Origin: Spirogloea muscicola
Taxonomy: Eukaryota > Streptophyta > Zygnematophyceae > Spirogloeales > Spirogloeaceae
Assembly (NCBI GenBank): GCA_009602725.1
Contig: WELB01000028.1
Coordinates: 166,598 to 230,597 of the forward strand
Length of the DNA stretch: 64,000 nucleotides
Direction: 5' to 3'
This document shows positions 34,247-46,600 of the stretch, piece by piece. The position numbers and the translations under genes were made by a program. The number at the start of each line of letters is the position of its first letter. Position 1 is the first letter of the stretch. The notes beneath the pieces were generated by a model. That model was not told where the DNA came from. It was given only the letters and a program-made list of their open reading frames with translations, and made no database searches.

Positions 34247-37200
34247 CTATGTTGGCTGGCTGTCGTTCAGACTGAGAGCAGCCAGCTGATCGACTGCCCC
34301 TCCCTGAGCCATTCGGAGGACTTCCATAGCTTCATTGACCTTGCTCTTGAGGGCATCAGGCGACTCAATCAGGTGCAAAACTTCAGTCTGATCCATCTCC
34401 AGGAGCATTCCAGTGACCTTTCCAGCGTGCTCATGCTCCAGCTGGTCAACAAGCGGATAGAGCTGCTCTCCCAACATCTGCACATGGACAAAATGGACCT
34501 GGACAGCTTAAAATCCCATCTTACTATGTCAGTGATTATTGAAGTCCATCAACTCTCATGAGGAACTTGGCCACAATGCTCAATGTCAACAGCTAAAATC
34601 TACTGTATACTGCTCACTGCAAAATGTGGCCAACAGCACCTGAAGTACTGACAAGAACTCTCATCATCTATGTTTGTTCAGACAAAGACCAGTTGGAAAG
34701 AAGCAAGGAAAGAGAAGAACGTGCAAGTACCGCGCGTTGCTGCTCCGGTGGAGCTGAAGCAAGAGCGGATGCCAGAGCGCTAATGGGCACAAGCTCCTGG
34801 CCAGCCAAGTCTAATGGCACGGGCAGCAGAACACCTCCTGGTATGCCCTGATTGGCAACAAGCCCGTCTTGACCATTGCGCCCAGCTGGTCCATATCGCA
34901 TCTGTCCCTGGCTCTGGCGACGGGTCAACATCTGCAATGCATAGAGGTAGAGGGATGCGTGAAGAGTCGAAGCAGCAGCCTCAACAGCTGCAACTTGCTG
35001 CTACAGTATCTTGCAGCATATTGTAAAATGAGGCTAAGAAGTAATCTGCTGCAAGGACCAACTCCTGCTGTCATTGTTGGGCATAATGCAAGCAACTGCC
35101 ACATGGTAGAAGTGGAGGGTCGTTTCAAGTGACAAGATACCTGCTGCTGGGGCTGGCCGGGCTGGGGCTGTTGCTGCTGCTGCTGCTGAGGGTTGGCACC
35201 TCGTCGACCTCCCATTCGTTGATTCTGCTGATTCTGGCGAGGGACGACCGGCACGTAGAAGTTTGGCATCTGCGTGCCACCAGGGCGCATTGCTCCCAGC
35301 ATCTGCTGCTGATAGCCAAAGTTTGCAGGCTGCAGAGCAGGTGAAGGGAAGTCAGACCAAAGTCCAGTAGCTGGAAGAAGCCGTTTTCTTTTAGCAACCA
35401 AGTAGTAAGCAGCTTCCCACAAACGGCTGCATTGCACTATGATGTGCTTAATTGAAAGACTCAGAGTCTCAAAGTATTCCCCACTATGACATGCTTTGCA
35501 TTACCTGTGGTGGAATCAGGCCAGGGGGGGGCTGCCCATAGAAGATCTGCTGGCCCATCCCAGGGGCTGCAGGATGGTACATAGGCATGTTGCCTGGAAC
35601 CCCTGCACTGACTCCCATTGGAGTAAGCCCTCTTGGCACACTAAACTGAGCCTGTAAAGTGACATGAGTGACAGAGTAAATGAGTCAGCCTCAGAAGGAT
35701 ATTGTGGTGATGATGGTTTGATAAGGCACACCACTTAGAGATAAAGAACAAGACTTGTCTCAGACCGTGAACACATACAAGCTGAACTGCAACTATGGCT
35801 TCGATGGGCACAACAATAGAGATCTCCTACCTGTAAACGTTGCCTCCTATCCTCCTTCCTCTGTGCTAGAGCAACATAAAGTGGCTTCGAACCCACCATC
35901 TTTCCATTCATCTCGGTGACCTGCAGCACTGAAACTGCCTGAGACTCTACACAAGTGAAAGTACTCATAGGCTCAAAGAGTACAATATGCTGTGACAGGT
36001 GAGGAGGATAAAGTGAACCCGTTCACAATAAACATCAGCAGAACCCTTTGCAAAGACAAGGTGGTCAAGATGCATAGATGCAACTGCTGTGATACTTACA
36101 GCTCGTGTGGCTTCCTCTGGGGTCGCAAATGCAACAAAGCCAGAGCCTCGACTCGTGCCAGAAGGGTCCCTCATGATCTGCAGAAGACAGATGAGCCTAT
36201 CAGGTGCTGCTTCCCAGGTCACAATAGAACAGCAATATAACATGCAACAGCTTCATACAACAAAGCAGCAAGTAAACCTGACTTGCATAGACACTTAGCG
36301 TCTGAGAACCAACAAATTAGGTTTCTGAGTTGATAGAGAATTGACCTTGCATGAAGTGATGGTCCCAAACTCAGCAAAAAGCTCGCGCAATTTCTCATCA
36401 TCCATGCTGTCTTCAAGATTCTTGAGGTAAAGATTGACTCCTTGATACTTCTCCACCCTCTCCTTTCTGTCCTGCTCGAATTTCTGCCGAAGCTCCTGCT
36501 CCCTCTCACCTTTCTTCTGAGCTCTTCCCACATACCACTCCTTGTCATCGAATTTTTGCCCATTCAAGCCCTTTACAGCCTTCGCAGCATCATCCGCGTG
36601 CTCGAAATTAACAAAGCCAAAGCCCTTGCTCTTTCCGTCTGGATCCTTCATAACAACGGCGCTGCTAATGGGCCCATACGCCGAGAAAGTGGTCTTGAGA
36701 TCGTCATCAGTGGTACTATCACCAAGGTTCTTGACGTACACATTACTAAAGGTGGCCCCAAGCCCCTGATCCCTCTCCTGGCGCCTCACGAATGGCCCTA
36801 CAAAAACTTGTTTGTCTTCGAGCAGCATGCCATTGACTTTCTCTATGGCATTCTGCGCTGACTCGTCCTGCTCAAACTGCACAAACCCGTACCCCTTGGA
36901 TTGGCCCTGGGCATCCTGGGCCACCTTGCAGGATAGGATGGGACCAAAGGCTTGAAAGGTATCATACAGAGCTTTGTTGTCAATAGTCGTGTCCAGGTTC
37001 TGCCAGTAAGGCAGAGATGAACAATCAGGTGCTAAGCATAACCAGATGTAGTGGCAAGCTGAGAAGATCTCAAGACCTCTGGTAACTGAATGAAACATGC
37101 TGGCATGCTACCACATGCTCAGAAGTCACAGGTACATGTGCCCACCTTGATGAAAATATTGGCAGTGCCGCTTTTGCGAAGGCTGGGGTCCCGATGGGAA

Positions 37201-37833
37201 AACATAATACGAATGGGTTTCCCGTTGATGGGCGTGAAGTTGAGCAGCTCCATAGCCCTTCCAGCTGCAAACACATGCGGCAGCTCAGAGTACGACCATC
37301 TGGGCCCTAGCAACATCACTGCCTACAGAAGATGGCAAGCTTGGGACCATCATATGACTCCCCTGCACGAGGCAGAGCCGAGCCTCGTGACAGCAAGCGG
37401 CGCAACTTGCAAAGCAAAGGCAACCAAAGGCAGAACCCAAAGCAGGGAGACACTTTCCCTGCTGTAGCTAGGCCTTTGCTGAGGTGCCCGTTCCACGCAC
37501 TTCAACCTACATGTTGCTGAAATCCGACAGGGCCATCCCGACTGACTGCGATGCGCAGTCCGTGGCGTTGCCTGCACACCAGTGGCCAGTGCTCACCGTC
37601 CTGCGCGCTGTTGTAGTTGACGTAGGAGTAGCCCAGGGACCTCCGCGTCACCAGGTCGCGGCAGACGCGGATGGACACGACCGGCCCGACCTGGCTGAAT
37701 ATCTCGTACAGCTGCGCCTCGGACACGTTCGCCTCCAGATCCCCGACGTACAGCGAGGTGCTCGAGTGCTGCTGCCCGGGACCGCTGCCGGCGACGCCTC
37801 CGCCAAGCTGCCCGCCCTGCTGCACGGGGCCGC

Positions 37834-37885
<52 letters not shown>

Positions 37886-37900
37886 AGCAACGTGCGCCAT
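34247..37900 (-). CDS. PABP: Cytoplasmic poly(A)-binding protein
   Basis: Binds mRNA poly(A) tails and links them to translation initiation and decay factors. Nine exons join in phase to 670 residues: 37900-37597, 37264-37146, 36999-36346, 36177-36100, 35920-35831, 35651-35505, 35329-35141, 34931-34731, 34477-34247. Four RRMs are seen: [20 protein letters not shown] with GYSYVNYN; the second with [26 protein letters not shown] with [29 protein letters not shown] with [14 protein letters not shown] Pro/Gly/Gln/Met-rich linker follows, then the MLLE/PABC domain ([20 protein letters not shown]). An uninterrupted 17-residue Gln run precedes RRM1, which is unusual for PABPs. The gene is head-to-head with Misato. 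Confidence 0.97.
37835..37885 (-). repeat. PABP: Pure CAG repeat, 17 units, coding polyglutamine in PABP
   Basis: Seventeen uninterrupted CTG units on the plus strand (CAG in the gene sense), in exon 1 just after MAHVA. Pure CAG tracts tend to vary in length. Confidence 0.95.
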
Positions 37901-38726
37901 CTCGACTCAAAGTCCTGCGCGCGCCCTGGATCGTCCTTCTGCAGCCCTGTTTTCTCTGTTTTTGTGGCTTTTTTTGATTTTTTGGATGTGGTGGCAGCTC
38001 CGAGCCTGCGCGCCGCCTCGCAAAGCGCTACCGCGCACACGAGCCGAGTGGGAAAGCCGGCGCACCGCCGACGCCGGCGGCGGCGGCGGCGGCAGTGGCG
38101 GCGGCGGCGGCGGCGGCGGCGCTAGGGCGGGAGGGGCCGGGGGGTTGTGGTGGTCGAGGGGCGACAGCCGAGGCGGTCGCCGGGGAGGGCTTATGTCCTC
38201 CCCCCGGGCCCCGCGGAGGCGCCGGCCCGACCGTCCGATTGCACCTTCCCCCGTACGATCGTCGCCGCGTGGCGAGCCGGAGGAGGAGGCTATTTCCGGC
38301 CATCTCTGACGGCCACCCCCCCCCTAACGGCGGGGGGCACGGCAGCCATGCAAGCTTAAACCCCGAACCCCTGCAGGCGAGTCTAGCCCTCCTCCATGCC
38401 CCAAGGGTTTAAGCCCCAGCCGAAGCTGCAGGCCGTCGCGGTGTAAGCAGACGGAAAAGCCTTCAGGCTGCGGGCTCAATTGTGGCTCATCGAGAGATAG
38501 TACAACGGGAGACGGACGCTCCAAGCTGCCGCTGCTGCCAGTGGGCGTGCCTGCGTAGCCGCCGTCTCCTCCTCGTCCGGGATGTACACAGAGCTCAGCG
38601 TCCGGCAGCATCCCAGTCGTGAGGGCAGAGGCTCTCCCGTGCCGTCGTCACTCGCTTCAAGCGCAGTGCCAGGCCTCGCTCGCCCTCCGCTTGCGGCGTC
38701 CGTGTGACTGGGAAGCTGCGGCGCCA
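37901..38726. promoter_or_regulatory. Shared GC-rich region between divergent PABP and Misato genes
   Basis: 826 bp separate the two start codons. The centre (38060-38130) is a GGC-rich run. GGGTTT/AAACCC-type motifs occur at 38358-38410 (TTAAACCCCGAACCCCTGCA and AAGGGTTTAAGC), similar to plant telo-box sites often found near translation-related genes. A bidirectional promoter is inferred from layout only. Confidence 0.5.
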
Positions 38727-41591
38727 ATGAGGGAGGTGGTGACGCTCCAGGTGGGCAGCTACGCCAACTACATCGGCGCCCACTTCTGGAACTTCCAGGT
38801 ACGCCCAGCGGTAGACGCGCCTCGGACGCCGCTGAGTCTCACACTGAGGCCGTCGTATCAAGCTTGGCTGACGTTAACTGGTCGTGGGGATGGGACAGGA
38901 CGAGCTTCTCGGACGGGAAAGCTCGCCAGACAATGGGGAGGTCGTCAACGACATCGACTCAGGAGTTCTGTACAGGGTCGGCGAGACATCACGAGTAAGC
39001 ATACGCCAATGCACAATGGCCAGCCTTCACTTGGCCTTCTGCTTCTGAACGACACCTTAAATTGAGCTGTGTTGATAGTGCTGGCCGCTCATCTGCCCAC
39101 TGTATAAGCTGATGATCTGCGGTGTGATGCACTAGAAAAGGGGGAAGCTACGTACACACCACGACTCTTGCTCTTTGACCTCCGTGGTGAGCATCCTGAG
39201 TGTGAACCCTGCAGGATCAATCAACACACTGTGCGCCCCTATCGCAAAATTAATCAAACTGCGTCGATCTCGCTGTAGAGGCTCTGCTGCCACAGGTCAA
39301 CATAGACCAGAAGACAGCTAGCAGCAAGGCAAGTGATTATTGGGCACAGTAGATGGCAAAAAGTGCCAACTCAGCTGTCGCGTGTCAGGCAGCCTTGGCT
39401 CTGTACGGGCAGCTGGATCACTATATGGCGCAGCACCTGCAGCCAACCTGTCCTCCATCCGAACATGGTAAGATCATGCTCTGCAGCTTCCGTCAGGGCA
39501 TCTTTGAGCACTTTCTCTTGTCGCTCCATTACTACGACTTGCTTGTATATACAATGTTTGGATTCTTGTTGTGGATGGATGGATCCTGATTGCAGAAGTA
39601 CGAGGGATGTGCTTCAGGGGAGGCGCGAAAGCTGTGTACAAATCAGAGCCTGTCGAGAGAAGTCTGTACCTGCAAAGCCTCGACAATGAAGAGGACAATG
39701 GTAGTGGACAGAGCAGCAACATGGAAGGGGAAAGGCTATCTGATAGGCCAGCAAGCACTGGGATGTCACCCACAGCGGGATTGGAGAGCGAGGAGCGCAG
39801 CATTGTAAAGGGCCTGAATGACAATGTGAATTACTGGACAGACTACCTTAAGGTGCACCTGCACCCTCGCAGTGTCGTAGAATTTGGTGGGGCCTGGCAA
39901 GGTGATCCACTCAGCTATGGGGCTGGCAGGGGTCTGCTCGACTCTGGTGAAAGCATGGAGGAGGTCCTTGACAGGTTGCGATTCTTTGTGGAGGAATGCG
40001 ACCACCTGCAGGGCTTTCAGTGCATCCTAGATTGTACAGGCATTTTCACAGCACCAGCCGAGAAACTCCTGACAGTGATAGAGGACGAGTACCAGACAGT
40101 TCCCCGCCTTTCATTTGCGGCCAAGCCGCCAGCGGCGCAGCTGAAGAACATGCGGGCCTCGAGGTCACCTGCAGAGGAGCTGACTGCCAGCATCACATTC
40201 TGCGGCTTGTCACACTTAAGCCACCTTTTTGCACCCATGGACCTTTCTTGCATTGGCAGAGGTAAGCGATGTAACAAACCAACCTCATCACCTGCACAGG
40301 AGGCGCATAGAGGCTGTTGAGGTCTGGCTGTGTACATCTGCATGCATGTAGTAGGCCTGTACTGGCATGCACCTACAATGGCCATGATATACAAATTTGG
40401 TTTTACCATGCGTCTGCAGGTACCCGTTTCCCGTATCTTCTAGTCAATGACAACAAGCCTTATGAGAGCAGCGCAGTGTACGCTAGTGCAATAGAGACGA
40501 TGACGACTTCGTACAGGCTTCAGGCATCAGATAGAGGCAACCAGGGTCAAGTCCCTTTTGGAGCTGATAAGATGAGCAGCCTGGTCAATAAGTTGGCTAC
40601 ACAGCCATCAGCCAACATTGGAGGGGCTTATGCTGCCATCCCTGCACCCCCTGTCTCGACTGATGCTGGTATGTGTGAGTCACTAAATCTCAGTAACACC
40701 TCTGCTTCTGGATGCAGCCTCGTGCTGTTGTTGTTGAGCTCTTTAGATTTTGAGGCATCTTCCTGACAATTGCTTAAGTCAAGAGCCGTAGTCTGTCCAC
40801 GCTGCCTGTGCTCACCATAGTAGGACTGATGTGGAAAAACCCCACCTATGCTTAATCGCAGGCTCTGGCAGATTGACCATGGCCTTGGATCAGCTAGTAC
40901 CATTAGGTGATGGCCTCTGTGACTGGCCACCCAGTAGCTCACTCGCACAAAGTCTAGTTGTTCGGGGTGCAAGATTGGCAGGTGAGGCCTTGTCTTGTTT
41001 CGGTCAAAGTGGGCTTCACTGCTTCATTCGTCCTTCTTGAGTGGCAGATTTGCTGGTCAAGGGTGAAGCGCTGGCATCTCAATAGCATGCCATGTAATTG
41101 CTGCTCTCTTTTCTATCATCAATGCTCATTACCATGTGATGGTCTTTCTTTGTGTTATAGGTGCAAGAAGGGCAGCCCTTGTCCCACAAGCCTATGGGGC
41201 ACTACAAGCCAGTCTTTCTGGCCACTCCGTATGGCACGTGACTGTATCGCGGCAGCCCTTACCAATTCCGCTACCGTTCTCATCAATCTTTGCAACAACT
41301 GTGAGCAGTCATGGGGATGTTGTTAGGCAAGGTGGGCCAACTGCTGGGCAAGCTAAAGGAGGACTTGAGGTCCTTTCGCTTCCTGCATTGACCTGCATGA
41401 GCTCAGGCTTGGAGGTCATGCCAATCATCAAGAGGAGGTTGGAACCACTGGAGAAGTACGTATCCAGTAGGGCTGCACCTGGCATGTCAGTCGTCCGCAC
41501 TTGGGGACTTGAAGGAAGTGACGTTGAGGAGATGAGAGAGCGTTTGAAAAGCATGCTGCACGCTTATCATCACGATTCATCTGATGAATAG
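38727..41591 (+). CDS. DML1: Misato/DML1-like tubulin-related protein
   Basis: Misato proteins carry tubulin/FtsZ-like segments and act in mitochondrial inheritance and microtubule-dependent division in yeast and animals. Eight exons join in phase to 578 residues: 38727-38798, 38899-38994, 39141-39186, 39389-39467, 39618-40261, 40420-40668, 40862-40981, 41161-41591. MREVVTLQVGSYANYIGAHF with WNFQDEL is the diagnostic N-terminus. Then VLYRVGET, TYTPRLLLFDLRGSLGS, EPVERSLYLQSLD, NYWTDYLKVHLHPRSVVEF, FVEECDHLQGFQ and a C-terminus with SSIFATTVSSHGDV. Exons 3 to 5 are short, and their acceptors were chosen because only these keep the family alignment in frame. The C-terminus is acidic (DSSDE). 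Confidence 0.93.
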
Positions 41592-41739
41592 ATCAACTGG
41601 CATGTGAATAATTGCATGTAGTGTTTTGGCACAACAGTATTGCGAGGCTACTTGTCCGAGCCGCGTGCCAGAGTGTTGGCTCCAAGGTAGCTTTGTGGGC
41701 ACATCAATCGATGGCATGCCTGCGCAGTGAGCTTGAACA

Positions 41740-42850
41740 GGAATCAACTCTCACAGAAGGAGGCCGTGGCTGGAAAGAAACTAGGCTCACTTTAAGGGGG
41801 CGAGGTTTGGAAAAGCCAGCTCGAAGACAATTGACAAGGTCTGTAAGGGGCCGGAAACTGCTAAGACACACGATTAAGCAAGTACCACGAAGGATGGTCA
41901 CATAGTAAGCCCTAGTAAGCAGCCATAAGTCAAAAAGACAGCGACCGCAACGTTGTCCCCATAGCCAGAGGCGGGAAAAGCCAGATGCTGGGCAAGAAGT
42001 AGGCTCTACCAAAGGGGGCGAGATCTGTGAAGAGCCAACCCAGAAAGAATGGACAAAGCCGAGTGAATAGGCGCTGTCTACCTCATCGCCTAAATGCAAA
42101 TCAGTCAGCGAAACCAGAGGTCACCGCAATCAGCCACCTGTATGCTTGGTGTCCTTGAGGAAGAAGTGAGCTCTTTCAAAGGCGAGGGCTTTGAAAAGCC
42201 AGCCCGAAAACAAGAGAAGGTCAGGCCAATATTCTGATACACTACTTAAGCAAGTGTATGTACCATGTAGATAGTCACTAAGTAATCTCTACTTAGCAGC
42301 CGCAAGTCAGACAACGTAGCCGCCGGAAACCAGTCCCCTTGACAAAAGCCAGAGGCGGCAGCTAGAGCGCGGCCAGCACGCAGGCGCAAGGCGTTGGGAA
42401 GCCACCTGCTGCAGTTGGCGTCACGGAGGAACAGCTCTTCCTCACTAGATGACGAAGAAAGAGGTTCACCAATCACTAGAGTTTACTAAGTGATTATTCT
42501 ACCGGGAAGGCTTTGGGAAAGAGAAGGGCTCGCCCATTGAGGATAGGGGCTGGAAAAAGCCAGCCCAAAAAAGAATGAACAAAGGACGAGAAGGGCCCAG
42601 GGGAAGTACGAAGAAAAGGTGGGAAAGCCCTCTATGGCCCCGTTGGACCTTGTCAACTCTTTCCGGGCTGGCTGTTCACAGCCCCCCTTTTGGGAGGGCC
42701 AATTTCTTTCTTTCTTGCAATGTAAGGGAATGGCTGTGAGAGGCCAGCCCAGAAGAATGTAAAAGGGGAATGTACAAGGTCAGAAAGGGCCGGACGGCGC
42801 AAAAAGCACGAAGTGACACTCAGAGACAACATGTGCCCCACCGGACACCG
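41740..42850. mobile_element. Repeat island 3: hairpin elements and LINE 3' ends
   Basis: Minus-strand hairpin cores lie at about 41765-41860, 42000-42065, 42175-42225, 42520-42610 and 42725-42800; a plus-strand core lies at 42640-42715. LINE termini (minus) occur at 41905-41990 and 42270-42430 (LRLRAGRALAAASG, SDLRLLSRDY-stop). No host gene is seen. The LINE termini are divergent, suggesting older insertions than those at 4437 and 55285. Confidence 0.65.
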
Positions 42851-43661
42851 CCCTTCGTCCGGTGCGCTCCGCCCGCGCTCCTTCCGTCATTTCTCATTTC
42901 CCGTATTATGTAGCCTCGTTTAGTTTGCACTTAACTCTGCCTGGACAATGAATTGGGCCTCCCTTTCATTTCATGTGCTCCGCGCGCCTTCTCTCATTCG
43001 AGGCCAGGAATTCCACGTGAGCCAGTGCTGGCCTCGACGGCCGTCGATCTCGAGGAACTTCTGCCAGCCTGGCGGCCTCGTGGCCGTCCGATGAGAAGGC
43101 TGGCCAATAAGAGCTCAGTCCCCACGTCACGGCGGCTGCCGGCCGCGGCGCCGCTCCCAGTAGGCATTCCATTGGCCGAGGCCCAGCTCCGCCGCAGGAC
43201 GGCCGTGCGATGCGATGCATCCACGGCCCGCGGTGCCCCCCGGAACGTGGCCGGGTCCCCCCCCCTCCTCGCTCCCGTCCTCTCTCCCCTGTTCTCCATG
43301 GTGGCCATGGTGCCGCCTCTCCTTTTCTCCCTTACGCGTGACTCTTTAACCGGTCACTGGCTGCCCGCTTCCCCATTGTTGGCCATTTCCCCAATAAGAG
43401 CAGACGGCGACAGACGAGCCGGAAGCGGTAGCAAAACCACCCTCCCCTTTCACGATCTGTGACCACCAGACGTCTCGCTGGTGTGTTGTAGCCCTTGTTG
43501 TTGGTAAACGAGCCCAACTACGCCGCAGCAGTGTCGTGCGGTGCGAGGGTGATCGTCTCGACCATCGCCGCCGCCGCCGCCGTCGCCGTCGCCGCCGCCG
43601 TCGCGCTTGCGAGATTGGCTGTGTCCCTGGCTGTGCGGGCGCCGCTGCCGCTGCCGCCGCC
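42851..43661. other. Calreticulin upstream region
   Basis: It contains one module of the repeat family (42950-42995, TCCGCGCGCCTTCTCTC) and then a GC-rich promoter-like stretch with a GCC/GTC run at 43565-43610 before the ATG. The long open frames here show no domain. Confidence 0.45.
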
Positions 43662-46600
43662 ATGGCCGCGCGTGCCGTGGCGCTCCTAGCCCTCCTGGCA
43701 GCCGCGTTGGCGGGCTCGGCAGTGGCAGAGGTCTACTTGGAGGAGAAGTTCGACGGTGAGACTGCCGCTCCCGCTGATGCCTTGCCACCAGGCCGCTGAC
43801 GCAGCAATGCCGACACAGTCAAGGATGGCTTCGTGAGGCCTTACATTTTTTGTGGCAAGCGTGTACTACGTCGCAGGTAACCTGCAAGCTAAGCTGGAGT
43901 AAATCATGACCTCTGCCGTTCTCACCGTTCGACGCACTGATCAACTGGTTTTGTGTACGCGCGCTGGCCTTTCCTTTCAGATACATGGGAGAACCGATGG
44001 ACGATCTCCGACTGGAAGAAGAGCTCTGGGGAAGCTGGTGACTGGGTCCACACAGCCGGCAAGTGGTATGGCGACGTGTCGGATAAGGGTGAGGGGCTTC
44101 TCATCCCCCAAATGCAAGAGCTATTCTGCATTTGGCCTTCTGGCCTATTCACCTATCTGGCGCTTGATATGCATTGGACTGACGTAGTTTCTAAGATTTC
44201 TGGACTCTGGATACTTTAAATTGCCTCTGTACCGCTTGAGATCAAACAGGGCTGCAGGATTGGTGGGCTCTGTAGAGATCCGTAGGCCCTGCCTTTGACA
44301 TTACATAGAGTCTCTTGTACAATGGTCTGACTTTTCACAAGGCAGACCTCTCCAGCTTCTCCAACGTTTTCACCACTCACACAGCTTCGTAATGTCTGGT
44401 GCAGGCATTCAAACAACCCCTGACGCTAGATTCTTTGCCATCTCTAGCAAGTTGGACAAACCGTTTGATAACACCGACAAGGATCTTGTCCTGCAATATC
44501 AGATCAAGTGGGAGAAGAAGATTGACTGTGGTGGTGGATATGTGAAGCTTCTGAGTGGAGATGTTGACCAGAAGAAGTTCAGCGGCGATACTGATTATAG
44601 GTCAGTGGGGGTGTGACTATTAGGCAGGATACGCCGTCATTCTTCTCTATCCGCAATCCAATGCTTGCTCTCTGCACTGACTGCAAATTGTGCACACGTG
44701 GCATTCTCACATGGACAATGCCTTAAATGGACTATGCTTACGACGCCTGAGGCTGTTCTTCAGCTTGTTACATTTATCAGCTAGTTGCATACAAGTAAGA
44801 GAACGTTCAAATGGCATTGCAGCATAATGTTCGGCCCTGATGTTTGTGGAGCTTCCACCAAGCGCGTGCATGCCATTATAACCTACAAGGGCAAGAATCT
44901 TCTCATCAAGAAGAACATTGAGTGCGAGACGGACCAACTTTCCCATGTGTATACCTTCATCTTGAGCCCAAACAATACATACCGGATTCTCATCGACAAC
45001 AGTGAGAAAGGAGCTGGCAGCTTGTACGATGACTGGGACTTCCTTGAGCCGAAGCAGATCAAGGACCCCAGCGCGAAGAAGGTCTGCAGACATGGACGCC
45101 AAATTTTCAGCACAGCTCTGCACAGGAATCGTTGTGATGGTTGAGGAAATGCCTGTCAAGTAGTGCTACTGACGAAAGCCAGGCATGAATACAAGGTGAT
45201 GGTGTGCATACTGAAAGGCTAATGTGTCCTGCAGCCCTCTGACTGGGTGGATGATGAATACATTGCCGACCCCGAGGACAAGAAGCCTGAGGTGAGATAA
45301 TCTTGTTCAAACGGTTTTACTTCTGTATGCTCACCATAAGTGGTAAGGCTTGTCAGCAGCCTCCGCATCTTCTGTGAGGAGGATGTTACCCTCTCCAAGT
45401 CAATCCAAAGCTTTGCACCACATGTTCGAGCACAAATAGCCATGGCCTGGCCCAGTTGCCGCTCTTAAGCATTTCTGATGCTCTTTGACCTCCCTGGATC
45501 AGGGTCATGACGACATTCCTGCTGAGATTGTGGACCCTGAGGCTAAGAAGGTACTGTCTGTCCCTGAACTCCATTCAAGAACCACGGGTTTAGGTTATCC
45601 AACTTGAGTGTGCCTCGCTGATGCCTGTAGTCGACCTACTCCTCACGGAAATTAGCCATAGCAGCTGGTGGCGCACTTGTGAGCTGCTATCAAGGTTCAA
45701 TCAAGGTTTGATTTCAAGCGCTAGCTGGAAGATTAGAGGTTCTCTTTTCTTCTGGACAGTAGTACCTGCTTGCTGCCTTGAGTATCTATTTCTCAAATGG
45801 TCACCTATCCTGCTGCCTCAGCCTGAGGATTGGGATGACGAAGACGATGGAGAGTGGGAGGCCCCTCTGACCCCCAACCCGGAATACAAGGGCGAGTGGA
45901 AACCAAAGGTAACTGGGACTTTGCTCAAGCAGGCTGGTTGTAGTCGCGCCTTTCGATGAGCCAAGCGGATCATGAGCTGGCCTCACCTTTGGTTTACCTG
46001 CTGCCAGTAGGAACAAAACCCGGCTTGTCTCCAAGCAGAAGCATCTCATAGCTTGAACACAAATGGCTTACGATACCTGTGTTCCCTTCTGTACAGAAAA
46101 TTAAGAATCCTGAGTACAAGGGCAAATGGTCTGCACCTCTTATTGACAACCCCAGTAAGTTGCGACCATGTAGTTCTTGTGCCAGATCAGCAAGTCGTCA
46201 TGCTGGCCTTCACCAGCAAAATCCTAGGCTGCTTGCGTGCTGTCAGTGGCTCAGCTAAGCAGATTCTTGGATAGGCAATAGGCACCATCCGACTTACACT
46301 GGTATATGTTAGCTTGGCTCTGCAGCATGGAGTGACTACAGATTGTCACCAGGCATCAGCTTGTTGTGTTTCCCCTTTGTACACTATCTCTTGAAGTATA
46401 TAAAACTCACAGTGTGCGTGGGCAGCAGGCCTTGTTGCATGCCCTCTTAGCAGGATTTGCATGATTGAGTGTGCAGATTATTCTGATGATGCGGCTGTTT
46501 ACAAGCTACCTCCGCTTACCTACGTCGGCCTTGAGCTCTGGCAGGTAAGTAGTAACAATAAATCCTTGTACTTACTTCAGCTGCTTGCTTGTAGCATGCA

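Noticed and set aside
37484-38125. Plus-strand open frame with a long leucine run.
   Set aside because: It is the antisense of the PABP CAG tract and of GC-rich promoter DNA.
42953-43462. Plus-strand 169-codon open frame before calreticulin.
   Set aside because: It begins inside a repeat module and has no recognisable domain.
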